From assembly GCF_018219815.1 (NCBI RefSeq), contig NZ_JADMKU010000002.1, positions 1-64,000 on the forward strand: 64,000 nucleotides of DNA, read 5' to 3'. Position 1 is the stretch's first letter. The number at the start of each line of letters is the position of its first letter. A program made the translations under genes and the position numbers. The notes under the pieces are model-generated. The model saw nothing but the letters and a program-made list of their open reading frames with translations, made no database searches and was not told where the DNA came from. Source of the stretch: Thalassovita aquimarina. GTDB lineage: Bacteria > Pseudomonadota > Alphaproteobacteria > Rhodobacterales > Rhodobacteraceae. Below are positions 17,997 through 26,227 of this stretch, one piece after another.

Positions 17997-18763
17997 TTTC
18001 CTGCACTGCCAAAGGTCTGGCTGTCCGACATCAAACTCTCGGGTTCGGGTTGTTTCTTCAAAAACGGCGCCCGTTTGAGGTAAAGGATGGCGGCCTGCCA
18101 ATGGATCAGGGCAAGAATCCGCAGCGCGCCCATCGGGCGTCGCAGCGCGGCCCACAACAATGAACGACTGGTTGCCGGGCGGCGGTTGCCGCGCAGAGTA
18201 GCCAGCACGCCTTGATCGCCATTCTCGAACGCAATGCGGATATCGATCCCGGTCTCATCCATGGCGAAGTTGAACCGGTATTGACCGGCAACCGTTTGAA
18301 ACGGCGACACGTGCATCAATTTTTCGGCGATCAGAACATCGCTTCTCCGGATCGGGCGAAAATCGTCATGCGCGCAGAAATAGCAGTGGCGGTGACCAAA
18401 GGTATTGTTCACCTCGGCCACAAAGGCGCGCGGCGCCCCATCGACCAGCGCGATCCAGAAACTGACCGGGTTAAAGTGAAACCACAGGAAACTAGGCTGG
18501 GTAAGCAACAGAAGCCGCGCGCCGTCCGTCTGGAAACCATGCTCTCTCAGAACCTCCTTGAACCACGCCGCGCCGCGGCCATCCCCCCGCGGCCCGCCAT
18601 GCCGGCGATCCCAAAGCGACCAAATATTGAAACGGTTGCGCGAGATCAGCCAGGGCTTCGTGGCGCCCAGGTCGGTCAGCACGTAATCTACGCCATAGCT
18701 GAAAGCGTTTTTCAGCGTGCCACGCCGGGCGTGATGGGTTCGAGCTTGAATGTGTTCCAGCAT
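17993..18763 (-). CDS. DUF1365 family protein
   Basis: The 256-residue protein carries DUF1365 signatures: an N-terminal HARRGTLKNAFSYGVDYVL, PSFLWFHFNPVSFW, VAEVNNTFGHRHCYF and EKLMHVSPF. The biochemical function is unknown. Homologues are constantly found beside COG2907 FAD oxidoreductases and Cfa-type methyltransferases, as here across the divergent promoter region. ATG 18763 (MLEHIQ) is the family-like start. The predicted sigma-E promoter places the transcript start only a base or two ahead of it, so the mRNA may be leaderless. Confidence 0.9.
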   Translation of the reverse strand: MLEHIQARTHHARRGTLKNAFSYGVDYVLTDLGATKPWLISRNRFNIWSLWDRRHGGPRGDGRGAAWFKEVLREHGFQTDGARLLLLTQPSFLWFHFNPVSFWIALVDGAPRAFVAEVNNTFGHRHCYFCAHDDFRPIRRSDVLIAEKLMHVSPFQTVAGQYRFNFAMDETGIDIRIAFENGDQGVLATLRGNRRPATSRSLLWAALRRPMGALRILALIHWQAAILYLKRAPFLKKQPEPESLMSDSQTFGSAGK

Positions 18764-18771
18764 GATAGGTC

Positions 18772-18800
18772 TGATACGCGCACGCGTGTCCTTTGGATCA
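18772..18800 (-). promoter_or_regulatory. Sigma-E type promoter of the DUF1365-SDR operon
   Basis: On the minus strand TGATCC (18800-18795), 17 bases, GTATCA (18777-18772). Initiation is expected about seven bases on, at the DUF1365 start codon. Confidence 0.8.
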
Positions 18801-18832
18801 CTTCCCGCATGGATTCTTTTTGCACGCGAATT

Positions 18833-18861
18833 TGATCCGAACCGCCGGACCTCACGTATCC
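18833..18861 (+). promoter_or_regulatory. Sigma-E type promoter of the lipid-modification operon
   Basis: TGATCC (18833-18838), 17 bases, GTATCC (18856-18861), 30 bases before the start of the FAD oxidoreductase gene. It is divergent from the DUF1365 promoter, with -35 boxes about 32 bases apart. Confidence 0.87.
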
Positions 18862-18891
18862 CCTTCATAACGGATACAAGACGAGGACAGT

Positions 18892-20235
18892 ATGTTCGAT
18901 CAAACTCAGGGCCCACGCAAGAAGATCGCCATCGTCGGAGGCGGCATCTCTGGGTTGTCCGCCGCCTATTATCTGGCGCCTCACCATGATGTCACCGTGT
19001 TTGAAGCCGCCCCAAAGCTGGGCGGTCATGCACGCACCGTGATGGCCGGCAAAAACGGGGATCAGCCGGTCGATACCGGCTTCATCGTCTTCAACTACGT
19101 CACCTATCCCTACCTGACCCGTCTTTTCCGCGACCTCGACGTGCCGGTGATCAAAAGCGAAATGAGCTTCGGCGCCAGCATCAATAACGGCCGGCTTGAA
19201 TATGGCCTCAGCAATCTGGGCGCCATCACCGCGCAGAAGGGCAACCTTCTGCGGCCGCAATTTTACAAGATGATCGCCGACATCATGCGTTTTGGCAAAA
19301 GCGCCGAGGCTGCGGCCAAGGACGACGACAAGACCATCGGCGAACTGGTCGACGAACTGAGGTTGGGGGATTGGTTCCGCAACAACTACCTGATGCCCAT
19401 GTGCGGCGCGATCTGGTCAACGCCGGTCGGCGAGGTGGACCAGTTCCCGGCAAGATCACTGGTGCAGTTCTTCCGCAACCACGCCCTTTTGGCCGGTGCG
19501 GGCCGCCATCAATGGTGGACGGTCAAGGGCGGCAGCATCGAATATGTTCGCAGACTGGAGACGGCTCTGATCGCGCGCGGCTGCACCATTCGCACCGGCA
19601 CCCCGGTTCATCATGCCCAGCGCGGCGCGTTTGCGGTCAGCATCAAAGCCGGCGAAGGTCCGTCCGAAACCTTCGACGAACTGATCCTGGCCTGCCACTC
19701 GGATCAGGCGCTGGCCATTTTGGGGGCTGATGCAACGGCGGCAGAATCCGAGGCCCTTGGCAGCATCCGCTATCAGCCCAACAAGGCCGTGCTGCATTGC
19801 GATCCCAGCCAGATGCCCAAGCGCAGATCCTGCTGGTCAAGCTGGGCCTATCGTTCGCAGGACGGTGCCATCGGCGTCACCTACTGGATGAACAAGCTTC
19901 AGAGCATCCCCGAAAGCGACCCGCTTTTCGTCACGCTGAACCCGTCCAGCGAAATCCGGCAAGAGGCGATCTATGATGCGGTCGAATTCGCCCACCCGGT
20001 CTTCGACAAGGCAGCGCTCAAGGCGCAGCGGGATATTCGCCAGATGCAGGGCCAAAACCGGACATGGTTTGCCGGGGCCTGGAACCGTCACGGTTTCCAC
20101 GAAGACGGCATTGCCAGCGCAATGCGCATTGTCCGCATGCTCACCGAAAGCAACCAATTCGAAGGAATGGAAAATGCGTTTGACCAACAAGGCCTTGAAA
20201 TCGAATTTCCTGTCGACCTGCGAGCGTCTGCGTGA
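18892..20235 (+). CDS. FAD-dependent oxidoreductase, COG2907/phytoene-desaturase-like
   Basis: The 447-residue protein opens with the FAD-binding KIAIVGGGISGLSAAYYL (GxGxxG) and a second flavin motif GGHARTV, typical of flavin amine oxidase/desaturase relatives. AGAWNRHGFHEDGIASA near the C-terminus is the matching FAD-site segment. In R. sphaeroides a homologous sigma-E target is linked to furan fatty acid synthesis as the acyl desaturase UfaD; equivalence is inferred. The gene follows a sigma-E promoter, has GAGGA before its ATG, and overlaps the next gene by 62 bases. Confidence 0.9.
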   Translation: MFDQTQGPRKKIAIVGGGISGLSAAYYLAPHHDVTVFEAAPKLGGHARTVMAGKNGDQPVDTGFIVFNYVTYPYLTRLFRDLDVPVIKSEMSFGASINNGRLEYGLSNLGAITAQKGNLLRPQFYKMIADIMRFGKSAEAAAKDDDKTIGELVDELRLGDWFRNNYLMPMCGAIWSTPVGEVDQFPARSLVQFFRNHALLAGAGRHQWWTVKGGSIEYVRRLETALIARGCTIRTGTPVHHAQRGAFAVSIKAGEGPSETFDELILACHSDQALAILGADATAAESEALGSIRYQPNKAVLHCDPSQMPKRRSCWSSWAYRSQDGAIGVTYWMNKLQSIPESDPLFVTLNPSSEIRQEAIYDAVEFAHPVFDKAALKAQRDIRQMQGQNRTWFAGAWNRHGFHEDGIASAMRIVRMLTESNQFEGMENAFDQQGLEIEFPVDLRASA

Positions 20236-21331
20236 AGGGCGACTGACGCTGCGCACGCCACAAGGCGAACGGTACAACTTCGGCACCTCGGGCCCCGAGG
20301 CCGAAATGGTCATTCGCGATTGGTCTGCGGTCTCGGCGATGGCGGCGCACGGCCAGGTGGGGCTTGGCGAAACTTACGTTCAAGGCCTGTGGGACACGCC
20401 CTCGATCGAGACGCTGATGACGTTGGCAATGCGCAATCGCGACCATTTCGGCGCCTACGATCAGGCCAGCCCGTTCAACCGGGCCAAGTTCCGTCTGGTA
20501 GACACCGTGATGCGGGCCAATTCGCGCCGTGGAGCCCGCAAGAACATCCGTTCGCACTATGATGTCGGCAATGAATTCTACGCGCTGTGGCTGGATGATG
20601 GGATGACCTATTCCTCGGGCCTGTTCGAGGGCGCCGACAACGACCTGTCGCGCGCGCAATCCCGTAAGAACGCGCGGGCCCTTTCGCGTTTGGGCGAAGG
20701 GGCACGCACGCTGGAAATCGGCTGTGGCTGGGGCGGGTTCGCCGAACACGCGGCACGGGAAGGCCGCGATGTGACTGGCGTAACCATTTCGCGCAATCAT
20801 CACAGCTATGCCGAATGCCGTCTTGATGGCCGCGCCGATATTCAGCTGCGCGACTATCGCGACGTGCACGGGCAATATGACAACATCGTTTCGATCGAAA
20901 TGATCGAAGCCGTCGGAGCACGCTACTGGCCAAGTTATTTTTCGGTGCTCAAACGAAACCTGGCCGAGGGCGGGCGCGTTCTGCTGCAGGCGATCACCGT
21001 CAAGGATAGCTTTTTCGACGTTTACAAGACCTCGTCGGACTACATTCGCCAATACGTCTTTCCGGGCGGCATGCTGCTGTCGGACAGCGTGTTCGAAAAT
21101 CAGGCCAAGGCGGCCGGTCTTCAGGTCCGCGAAAGTTTCGCCTTCGGGCAGGATTACGCCAAAACCTGCCGGATCTGGGCCGAACGCCTGAGCGCTCAAA
21201 AGCGCCGGATCAAAGACATGAGCTATGGCGAGGATTTCTTTCGCAACTGGCAATACTATCTCGAAATTTGCGCCGTTTCCTTTGCCGTCGGGCACACGAA
21301 TGTCGTCCAGGTGGAGCTGGCGCATGCGTAA
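20174..21331 (+). CDS. Cyclopropane-fatty-acid-synthase-type SAM methyltransferase
   Basis: The 385-residue protein has the Cfa core: IRSHYDVGNEFYALWLDDGMTYS, the SAM-binding LEIGCGWGGFAEHAA, and VSIEMIEAVGARYWP. Such enzymes methylate double bonds of membrane phospholipid acyl chains, either forming cyclopropanes or branched products that lead to furan fatty acids. I chose ATG 20174, preceded by GAAGGAATGG; the open frame continues upstream inside the FAD gene without homology. The N-terminal portion before about residue 130 is divergent. The stop overlaps the next start region, implying coupled translation. Confidence 0.92.
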   Translation: MRLTNKALKSNFLSTCERLREGRLTLRTPQGERYNFGTSGPEAEMVIRDWSAVSAMAAHGQVGLGETYVQGLWDTPSIETLMTLAMRNRDHFGAYDQASPFNRAKFRLVDTVMRANSRRGARKNIRSHYDVGNEFYALWLDDGMTYSSGLFEGADNDLSRAQSRKNARALSRLGEGARTLEIGCGWGGFAEHAAREGRDVTGVTISRNHHSYAECRLDGRADIQLRDYRDVHGQYDNIVSIEMIEAVGARYWPSYFSVLKRNLAEGGRVLLQAITVKDSFFDVYKTSSDYIRQYVFPGGMLLSDSVFENQAKAAGLQVRESFAFGQDYAKTCRIWAERLSAQKRRIKDMSYGEDFFRNWQYYLEICAVSFAVGHTNVVQVELAHA

Positions 21332-21818
21332 TATCGTTCTGTCATCCGCACTAATCCTCGCGCCTGTCTTTGCACAGGACTCCACGGTCGAAGCCGCGCT
21401 GCCCGATGCCGAATTGCGCGGCACCGCGACCTTTCGTTTTGTCGGGCTCCCGATTTATGAGGCGCGGCTGTTCACCGAAGCCGGCGCCCCGCTGGATTGG
21501 AACAAGGATTTCGGTCTCGAGCTGAAGTACCTGCGCAGTCTGTCCGAACGTGACCTCGTCGAAAGCACGATGCGCGAGTTCAAGCGCACAGGGGACGCGG
21601 TGCCGGTGCGTGATCAACTGGAACGTTGCTTCAATGACGTGCGCAAGGGCGATCGCTTTTTCGCCGTGTCCAAGGGCCAAAACCAGATCGGATTCTGGCA
21701 CAACGGAAAACGCGTCTGCACGCTCAGTCATCCGCAGATCAAAACCCGGTTCATGGCGATCTTTCTTGGGGAAAACACCCGTTCGAAGTCTTTCACCCGG
21801 AAACTTAAGGGCGAATGA
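21324..21818 (+). CDS. Exported chalcone-isomerase-like protein
   Basis: The 164-residue protein has a signal peptide (MRNIVLSSALILAPVFA-Q) and the CHI-like core LRGTATFRFVGLPIYEARLF with LKYLRSLSERDLVEST. Bacterial members are periplasmic and rarely catalytic. Plant relatives with this fold bind fatty acids, so a lipid-carrier role in this operon is a reasonable inference. ATG 21324 lies inside the last codons of the methyltransferase gene, with GGTGGAG before it. The end overlaps the transporter start by four bases. Confidence 0.85.
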   Translation: MRNIVLSSALILAPVFAQDSTVEAALPDAELRGTATFRFVGLPIYEARLFTEAGAPLDWNKDFGLELKYLRSLSERDLVESTMREFKRTGDAVPVRDQLERCFNDVRKGDRFFAVSKGQNQIGFWHNGKRVCTLSHPQIKTRFMAIFLGENTRSKSFTRKLKGE

Positions 21819-23044
21819 TGCTTTACCCGCGTGTCAGCCTCTATGCGCTGATGCTGGCTGCGGCCGGCATACCGCTCTATATCCATCTGCCGCGTTTCGC
21901 CTCGGTGAATCTCGGGATCGGGCTGGGCACGATCGGAACCATCCTCTTGGTGATCCGGCTGATTGACCTGGTGCAGGACCCGCTGATCGGCTGGGCGATT
22001 GACCGCTGGCCACGGGCTCAAAGCCTGTTTGCATCTGGCGCCGCCATCGGCTTGGCTATCGGTTTCCCCATGCTCTTCACCCCGCGGTCAGGCCCCTATG
22101 TGACGGCGCAACTTGTGGCGATCCTCGTGCTGCTGTTCTCGGCCTATAGCCTGGGCATGATCCTGCTCTACGGGCGCAGCGCAACCCTTGCCCGAACGCT
22201 GACGCCAGATGCGCTGATGACGCTTGCCGCCTTTCGCGAGGGCGGCATGTTGACAGGCGTTGTGATCGCCGCCATCGCCCCGGCCGTGTTTGTCGCTCTG
22301 GGGGCCGGGGCGCAAGGCTATCCCGCCTTCGGTCTCTTCCTCGGAGCGCTTGCCTTAACCGCGGCCGTCATCTCCATGCCGATCTGGCGCCGCCCGCCCA
22401 TATTGGGGGAACGGCTGTCGCTGGCGGGCCTCGGTCAGGCGGGGGCGCTCCGGCTTTTGGCACTGGCGCTGGTCAACAGCCTGCCCGTTGCCATCACATC
22501 AACCCTGTTCCTGTTCTTCGTCGAAGACCGCCTGCAACTGCCGGGCAAGGCCGGTCCTCTGCTGATCCTCTTCTTCCTCAGCGCCGGTTTGAGCGTACCG
22601 CTCTGGGCGCGGATGAGCCGGCGGGCGGGGCCGAAAACCACGCTGTTGATCGCGATGCCGCTGGCCGTTCTGGGTTTCGTCGGCGCGGCGTTTCTCGCGC
22701 CAGGCAACATGGCGGGATTCGCCCTGGTTTGCCTGGCTTCGGGTTCGGCACTCGGGGCCGACATGGTGATTCTGCCCGCGATGTTCTCCGTTGCGCTAAC
22801 AAAGGCCGGCCTCAAGGCATCGCTGGCCTTCGGCATCTGGTCATTTGCCGGAAAACTCGGTCTGGCGCTTGCCGCCTTTGCGGTTCTCCCGGTGCTGGAG
22901 CGCAGCGGCTTCACCCCCGGCGTACCGAACAGCGCCGAGGCGCTCACAACATTGAACATATCCTACGCCGTCATTCCCTGCATATTGAAACTCGGCGCAT
23001 TGGCCCTCGTCCTTGCGCTTCCCACAGAGGACACAAACTCATGA
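21815..23044 (+). CDS. MFS transporter, GPH (MelB-like) type
   Basis: The 409-residue protein has about twelve hydrophobic segments. The motif VIRLIDLVQDPLIGWAIDRW near residues 45-65 is typical of glycoside-pentoside-hexuronide family symporters, and it recurs in weaker form in the second half (ARMSRRAGPKTTLL). Substrate cannot be read from the sequence. In this context a lipid, lysolipid or oxidised product is more likely than a sugar. ATGA overlaps on both sides tie it to the operon. A homologous MFS protein occurs in the R. sphaeroides sigma-E operon (recalled). Confidence 0.88.
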   Translation: MMLYPRVSLYALMLAAAGIPLYIHLPRFASVNLGIGLGTIGTILLVIRLIDLVQDPLIGWAIDRWPRAQSLFASGAAIGLAIGFPMLFTPRSGPYVTAQLVAILVLLFSAYSLGMILLYGRSATLARTLTPDALMTLAAFREGGMLTGVVIAAIAPAVFVALGAGAQGYPAFGLFLGALALTAAVISMPIWRRPPILGERLSLAGLGQAGALRLLALALVNSLPVAITSTLFLFFVEDRLQLPGKAGPLLILFFLSAGLSVPLWARMSRRAGPKTTLLIAMPLAVLGFVGAAFLAPGNMAGFALVCLASGSALGADMVILPAMFSVALTKAGLKASLAFGIWSFAGKLGLALAAFAVLPVLERSGFTPGVPNSAEALTTLNISYAVIPCILKLGALALVLALPTEDTNS

Positions 23045-23601
23045 AACTCCTCGCTGCCCTGCTCTTTCTCATCGTTCTGGCCATGATCGCCAAGAACATG
23101 TTGTTCAGCTTTCGCGCCCAAAGCCCTGCGGATTATGCCGACACCGGCCCGGCCTTTTCGCTCAAGACGCATCTCTCGGGCGAGATCCTGTCCGAAGGAC
23201 TGATCTATGGGCCGAATGGCAAGATGACCAACAGCTTTGTCGCCCGAATGGTCGGGGAATGGGATGACGACACCGGCACGCTGTCCGAAGAATTCACCTA
23301 TTCCAACGGCAAGCAACAAAGCCGGAAATGGTTTCTGAAACTCGAAGATAGCAATACCTTCACCGCCACGGCCGATGATATCGTCGGCGAAGCGCGCGGC
23401 GTCATCTCCGGTTCGACCATCAAGATGGAATACAAGATCGTATTGCCAGAGGACACGGGCGGTCACACCCTGACGGCCACCGATTGGCTCTACCTCACGG
23501 AAAACGGCGTTATCATGAACAAATCCGAGATGCGCAAATTCGGCGTCAAGGTGGCCGAGCTTGTCGCAACGATACGTCCGGCGCCGGACACGCAGCGCTG
23601 A
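23041..23601 (+). CDS. DUF3833 family protein, membrane-anchored
   Basis: The 186-residue protein starts with an uncleaved-looking hydrophobic anchor (LLAALLFLIVLAMIAKNMLF). The DUF3833 beta-rich domain follows, with HLSGEILSEGLIYGPNGKM, GTLSEEFTYSNGKQQSRKW and TDWLYLTENGVIMNKSEM. The family has a lipocalin-like appearance and no known function. Start and stop follow the ATGA overlap with the transporter. A second, lipoprotein-type DUF3833 gene ends the operon. Confidence 0.9.
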   Translation: MKLLAALLFLIVLAMIAKNMLFSFRAQSPADYADTGPAFSLKTHLSGEILSEGLIYGPNGKMTNSFVARMVGEWDDDTGTLSEEFTYSNGKQQSRKWFLKLEDSNTFTATADDIVGEARGVISGSTIKMEYKIVLPEDTGGHTLTATDWLYLTENGVIMNKSEMRKFGVKVAELVATIRPAPDTQR

Positions 23602-23634
23602 ACACCTCTCGGCTGAGGACAAGGAACGCCTGAC

Positions 23635-24372
23635 ATGATGCAACGGAAATCACCCATTCTCGCGGCTGCGGTTGCGCTGGCTTCAATCGCGTTTGCCCTC
23701 TCTCCGCTCCTCACCCGGGATTTCGCGGGCTACAGGCCCGAGCAGTTTCCCGTATTCTTGGATTTCTGGCCGGTTCAGCCGGCAGGCTGGGCCTTCGGCA
23801 TCTGGGGCGTGATCTACATCTGGCTGATCCTCGGGGCGCTCTGGGGTCTTTTGAATGCGCCACATGATCCGCAGTGGCAAAACATGCGCGGCCCGCTGCT
23901 GGTGAGCCTCGGCATCGGCACCTTCTGGATTGCCGCGGCCAATACTTCGCCCATTCTGGCAACAGTCGTGATATTCGCAATGGCAGCCCTTGCGATCGCC
24001 GCAATGCTGCGCGCCGGGTCCGACACGCCGGTTTGGCAGGCCCGCCCGGTGGCGCTGTATGCCGGTTGGCTGACGGCGGCGACAGGGGTCGGCACCGGTG
24101 TGGTTCTTGGCGGATATGGCGTGCTAACCGCTCAGTCCGCTGCATTGACAATGCTCGCCGCCGTGTTGGTCGCCGCGATGATCGTGCAGTCCTTTCGCCC
24201 GGCAGAATGGGCCTATCCGCTTGCCGTCATGTGGGCTCTTGCCGGGGTGATCGCGGCAAACCTGCCTGCGGGAAACTGGGCCGTGATCGGGCTGTCCGCG
24301 ATCGGCATCCTGGCGCTCGCACTGGGCTACCTGCTGCGCAGGCGACCAAGGCCGGCGCGCCTGACCGAATAG
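23635..24372 (+). CDS. TspO/tryptophan-rich sensory-type membrane protein
   Basis: The 245-residue polytopic protein contains PVQPAGWAFGIWGVIYIWLILGA, which resembles the first helices of TspO/MBR-family proteins, and further Trp-rich membrane helices. It is longer than classical TspO (about 160 residues), so it belongs to an extended branch. TspO proteins bind porphyrins and are tied to oxygen and photo-oxidative stress, which would suit a sigma-E operon. AAGGAACG precedes ATG 23635, and 33 bases separate it from the DUF3833 gene. Confidence 0.75.
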   Translation: MMQRKSPILAAAVALASIAFALSPLLTRDFAGYRPEQFPVFLDFWPVQPAGWAFGIWGVIYIWLILGALWGLLNAPHDPQWQNMRGPLLVSLGIGTFWIAAANTSPILATVVIFAMAALAIAAMLRAGSDTPVWQARPVALYAGWLTAATGVGTGVVLGGYGVLTAQSAALTMLAAVLVAAMIVQSFRPAEWAYPLAVMWALAGVIAANLPAGNWAVIGLSAIGILALALGYLLRRRPRPARLTE

Positions 24373-24427
24373 CGCCGCGGGACCGCCAACAGGTCCGATC
24401 CGGCAATGATCCGAACCGTGAAACGAG

Positions 24428-24970
24428 ATGAAAAGGAACAGGAACAGGAACAAAGCCTTTGCTTTCTTGGTCATCACCGCGCTGACAGCCTGTTCCGGCC
24501 CCCCGGATCTGGGGGACAAACCCCTTTCAGATCGTACACTCAACCTTGAGGAATTCTTTGAGGGCAAATCGGTGGCCCACGGTCAGTTCCAGGATGTGTT
24601 CGGCAACGTCCAACGCCGGTTCGATGTCCAGATCGCCGGCACTTGGGATGGCCGCATTCTGAAACTGGTCGAAGATTTCACGTATGATGATGGCGAAACC
24701 GAGCAGCGCATCTGGACCCTTGAAAAAACCGGTAAAGACACTTGGAAGGGCACCGCGCCCGGTGTGATTGGCAAAGCCACCGGTCAGGAGAACGGCGACA
24801 CGTTCAACTGGACCTATCGTATCGACCTGCCGGTGCGCAAAGGTACGATGCGCGTCGATTTCGATGATTGGATGTGGCTACTGGCCGACGACCGGTTGTT
24901 GAACCGAGCCTATGTTTCGCGGTTTGGCATCCGCATCGGAGAGGCGATAGTCGTCTTTGAAAAGAAATGA
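24428..24970 (+). CDS. DUF3833 family lipoprotein
   Basis: The 180-residue protein has a lipoprotein signal with lipobox LTAC (Cys near residue 22). The DUF3833 domain follows (LEEFFEGKSVAHGQFQDVFG, LKLVEDFTYDDGETEQRIW, DDWMWLLADDRLLNRAYVS). It is a paralogue of the operon's other DUF3833 protein but is anchored by lipid. It is the last gene of the cluster, 55 bases after the TspO-like gene. A lone TGATCC upstream (about 24408) lacks a matching -10, so operon read-through is the likely source of expression. Confidence 0.9.
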   Translation: MKRNRNRNKAFAFLVITALTACSGPPDLGDKPLSDRTLNLEEFFEGKSVAHGQFQDVFGNVQRRFDVQIAGTWDGRILKLVEDFTYDDGETEQRIWTLEKTGKDTWKGTAPGVIGKATGQENGDTFNWTYRIDLPVRKGTMRVDFDDWMWLLADDRLLNRAYVSRFGIRIGEAIVVFEKK

Positions 24971-25332
24971 AGCGCTGAATGCGCGAATTGCACGCGAAGG
25001 GGGCCTGTCCCTCCTGCACGAGCCTTACCGTTTGAGGAGCGCAGCGAACGGGTCTCAACAGACCATGCACCCTCCGAAGGCGAAGTCCCGCCACGCAAAC
25101 CACAGGCCACCCCCCGGACAAAACTGCGCGACCGGCACCGACGCACCGTTTTTCAGGCCTGGCAACGCTTTGCCGGTCCGGTTAGCCCTTGAACCCGACA
25201 TTGAGATTTTCCATATGAAATGGTATTCTGGAAAGGTCCGGCGCCGGGACTGTTTGCGGCGTGTGAAGCAAGGAGGACAATGTCCTGTCTCTTAACCATG
25301 ATGCGGCACGTGCCGCTGAACTGGGGGATCCT
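24971..25332. other. Intergenic region, no supported gene
   Basis: About 360 bases. Short open frames on both strands show no ribosome site or recognisable motif. A small hairpin GGTCT-CAAC-AGACC occurs near 25053. The right part should contain the promoter for the rsfS operon. A structured non-coding RNA is possible but I could not identify one. Confidence 0.4.
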
Positions 25333-25698
25333 GTGACCAAGGCCCCCGCAAGCGTGACAAGCGAGCAACTGCTTGCGCGTATCCTGAGCTCTCTCGAAGA
25401 TGACAAGGCCGAAGACATCGTGCAGATCGACCTGCGCGGGAAGTCTTCGATCGGCGATTACATGGTCGTGTGTTCCGGCCGGTCGTCGCGCCAGGTGGCC
25501 GCCATCGCGGAAAAACTGGTCGACCGCCTGAAGCAGGAAATGGGTCACGCCAGCCGGATCGAGGGCAAGGATACCGGTGACTGGGTGCTGATCGATACCG
25601 GCGACGTGATCGTTCACATCTTCCGGCCCGAGGTGCGCGAGTTCTACCAGATCGAAAAGATGTGGCAGCCCGCCGGGGCGTCCCCCGCCCAGGCCTGA
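25333..25698 (+). CDS. rsfS: Ribosomal silencing factor RsfS
   Basis: The 121-residue protein matches RsfS (Iojap/YbeB): KAEDIVQIDLRGKSSIGDYMVVCSG, TGDWVLIDTGDVIVHIF and REFYQIEKMW. It binds ribosomal protein uL14 and blocks subunit joining in poor nutrient conditions. GTG 25333 with GGGGGAT upstream is the only plausible start seen. It overlaps rlmH by one base (TGATG). The rsfS-rlmH order is conserved in bacteria. Confidence 0.95.
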   Translation: MTKAPASVTSEQLLARILSSLEDDKAEDIVQIDLRGKSSIGDYMVVCSGRSSRQVAAIAEKLVDRLKQEMGHASRIEGKDTGDWVLIDTGDVIVHIFRPEVREFYQIEKMWQPAGASPAQA

Positions 25699-26168
25699 TG
25701 CGGGTTCATATCTGCGCGGTGGGCCGGTTGCGGGCCGGCCCGGAACGCGCGCTGATCGACGATTACCTCACCCGGTTCGACCGCACCGGTCGCGGGTTGG
25801 GGCTGGGGCCTTTGACCATCCACGAAGTCGAAGACAAGAAGGGCGGCGGCATGGCTGCCGAAGCCGCCCTTCTGGAACGCGCGATCCCCAAAGGCGCGGT
25901 GATCTGCACCATGGACGAACGCGGCAAGCTGATGTCTTCGCCCGATTTCGCGAACAAGCTGGCGAACTGGCGCGATGCCGGGCGGGGCGATCTGGCCTTC
26001 GTCATCGGTGGCGCGGACGGGATCGACCCCGCGCTGCGCGCCAAGGCGGATTTTTCGCTGTCCTTCGGCAAGATGGTGTGGCCGCACATGCTGGCGCGGG
26101 TGATGCTGAGCGAACAGCTCTACCGCGCGGCCTCGATCCTGGGCGGAAGCCCGTACCATCGGGTCTGA
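25698..26168 (+). CDS. rlmH: 23S rRNA (pseudouridine1915-N3)-methyltransferase
   Basis: RlmH (156 residues) is a SPOUT methyltransferase that modifies pseudouridine 1915 of 23S rRNA on the assembled 70S ribosome using SAM. The SAM-site segment FVIGGADGIDP and the C-terminal LGGSPYHRV are diagnostic. ATG 25698 overlaps the rsfS stop. An open extension of 12 codons upstream lies in rsfS and is not homologous. Confidence 0.97.
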   Translation: MRVHICAVGRLRAGPERALIDDYLTRFDRTGRGLGLGPLTIHEVEDKKGGGMAAEAALLERAIPKGAVICTMDERGKLMSSPDFANKLANWRDAGRGDLAFVIGGADGIDPALRAKADFSLSFGKMVWPHMLARVMLSEQLYRAASILGGSPYHRV

Positions 26169-26227
26169 ACGCTTGCCCCTTGCGGGCAGGGCCCTTAGAT
26201 AGCGTGTAACTTCACGAAGGGCCGATC

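Noticed and set aside
24408-24413. TGATCC ahead of the DUF3833 lipoprotein gene as a fifth sigma-E promoter
   Set aside because: Seventeen bases downstream reads GAAAAG, not GTAT, so the -10 element is missing.
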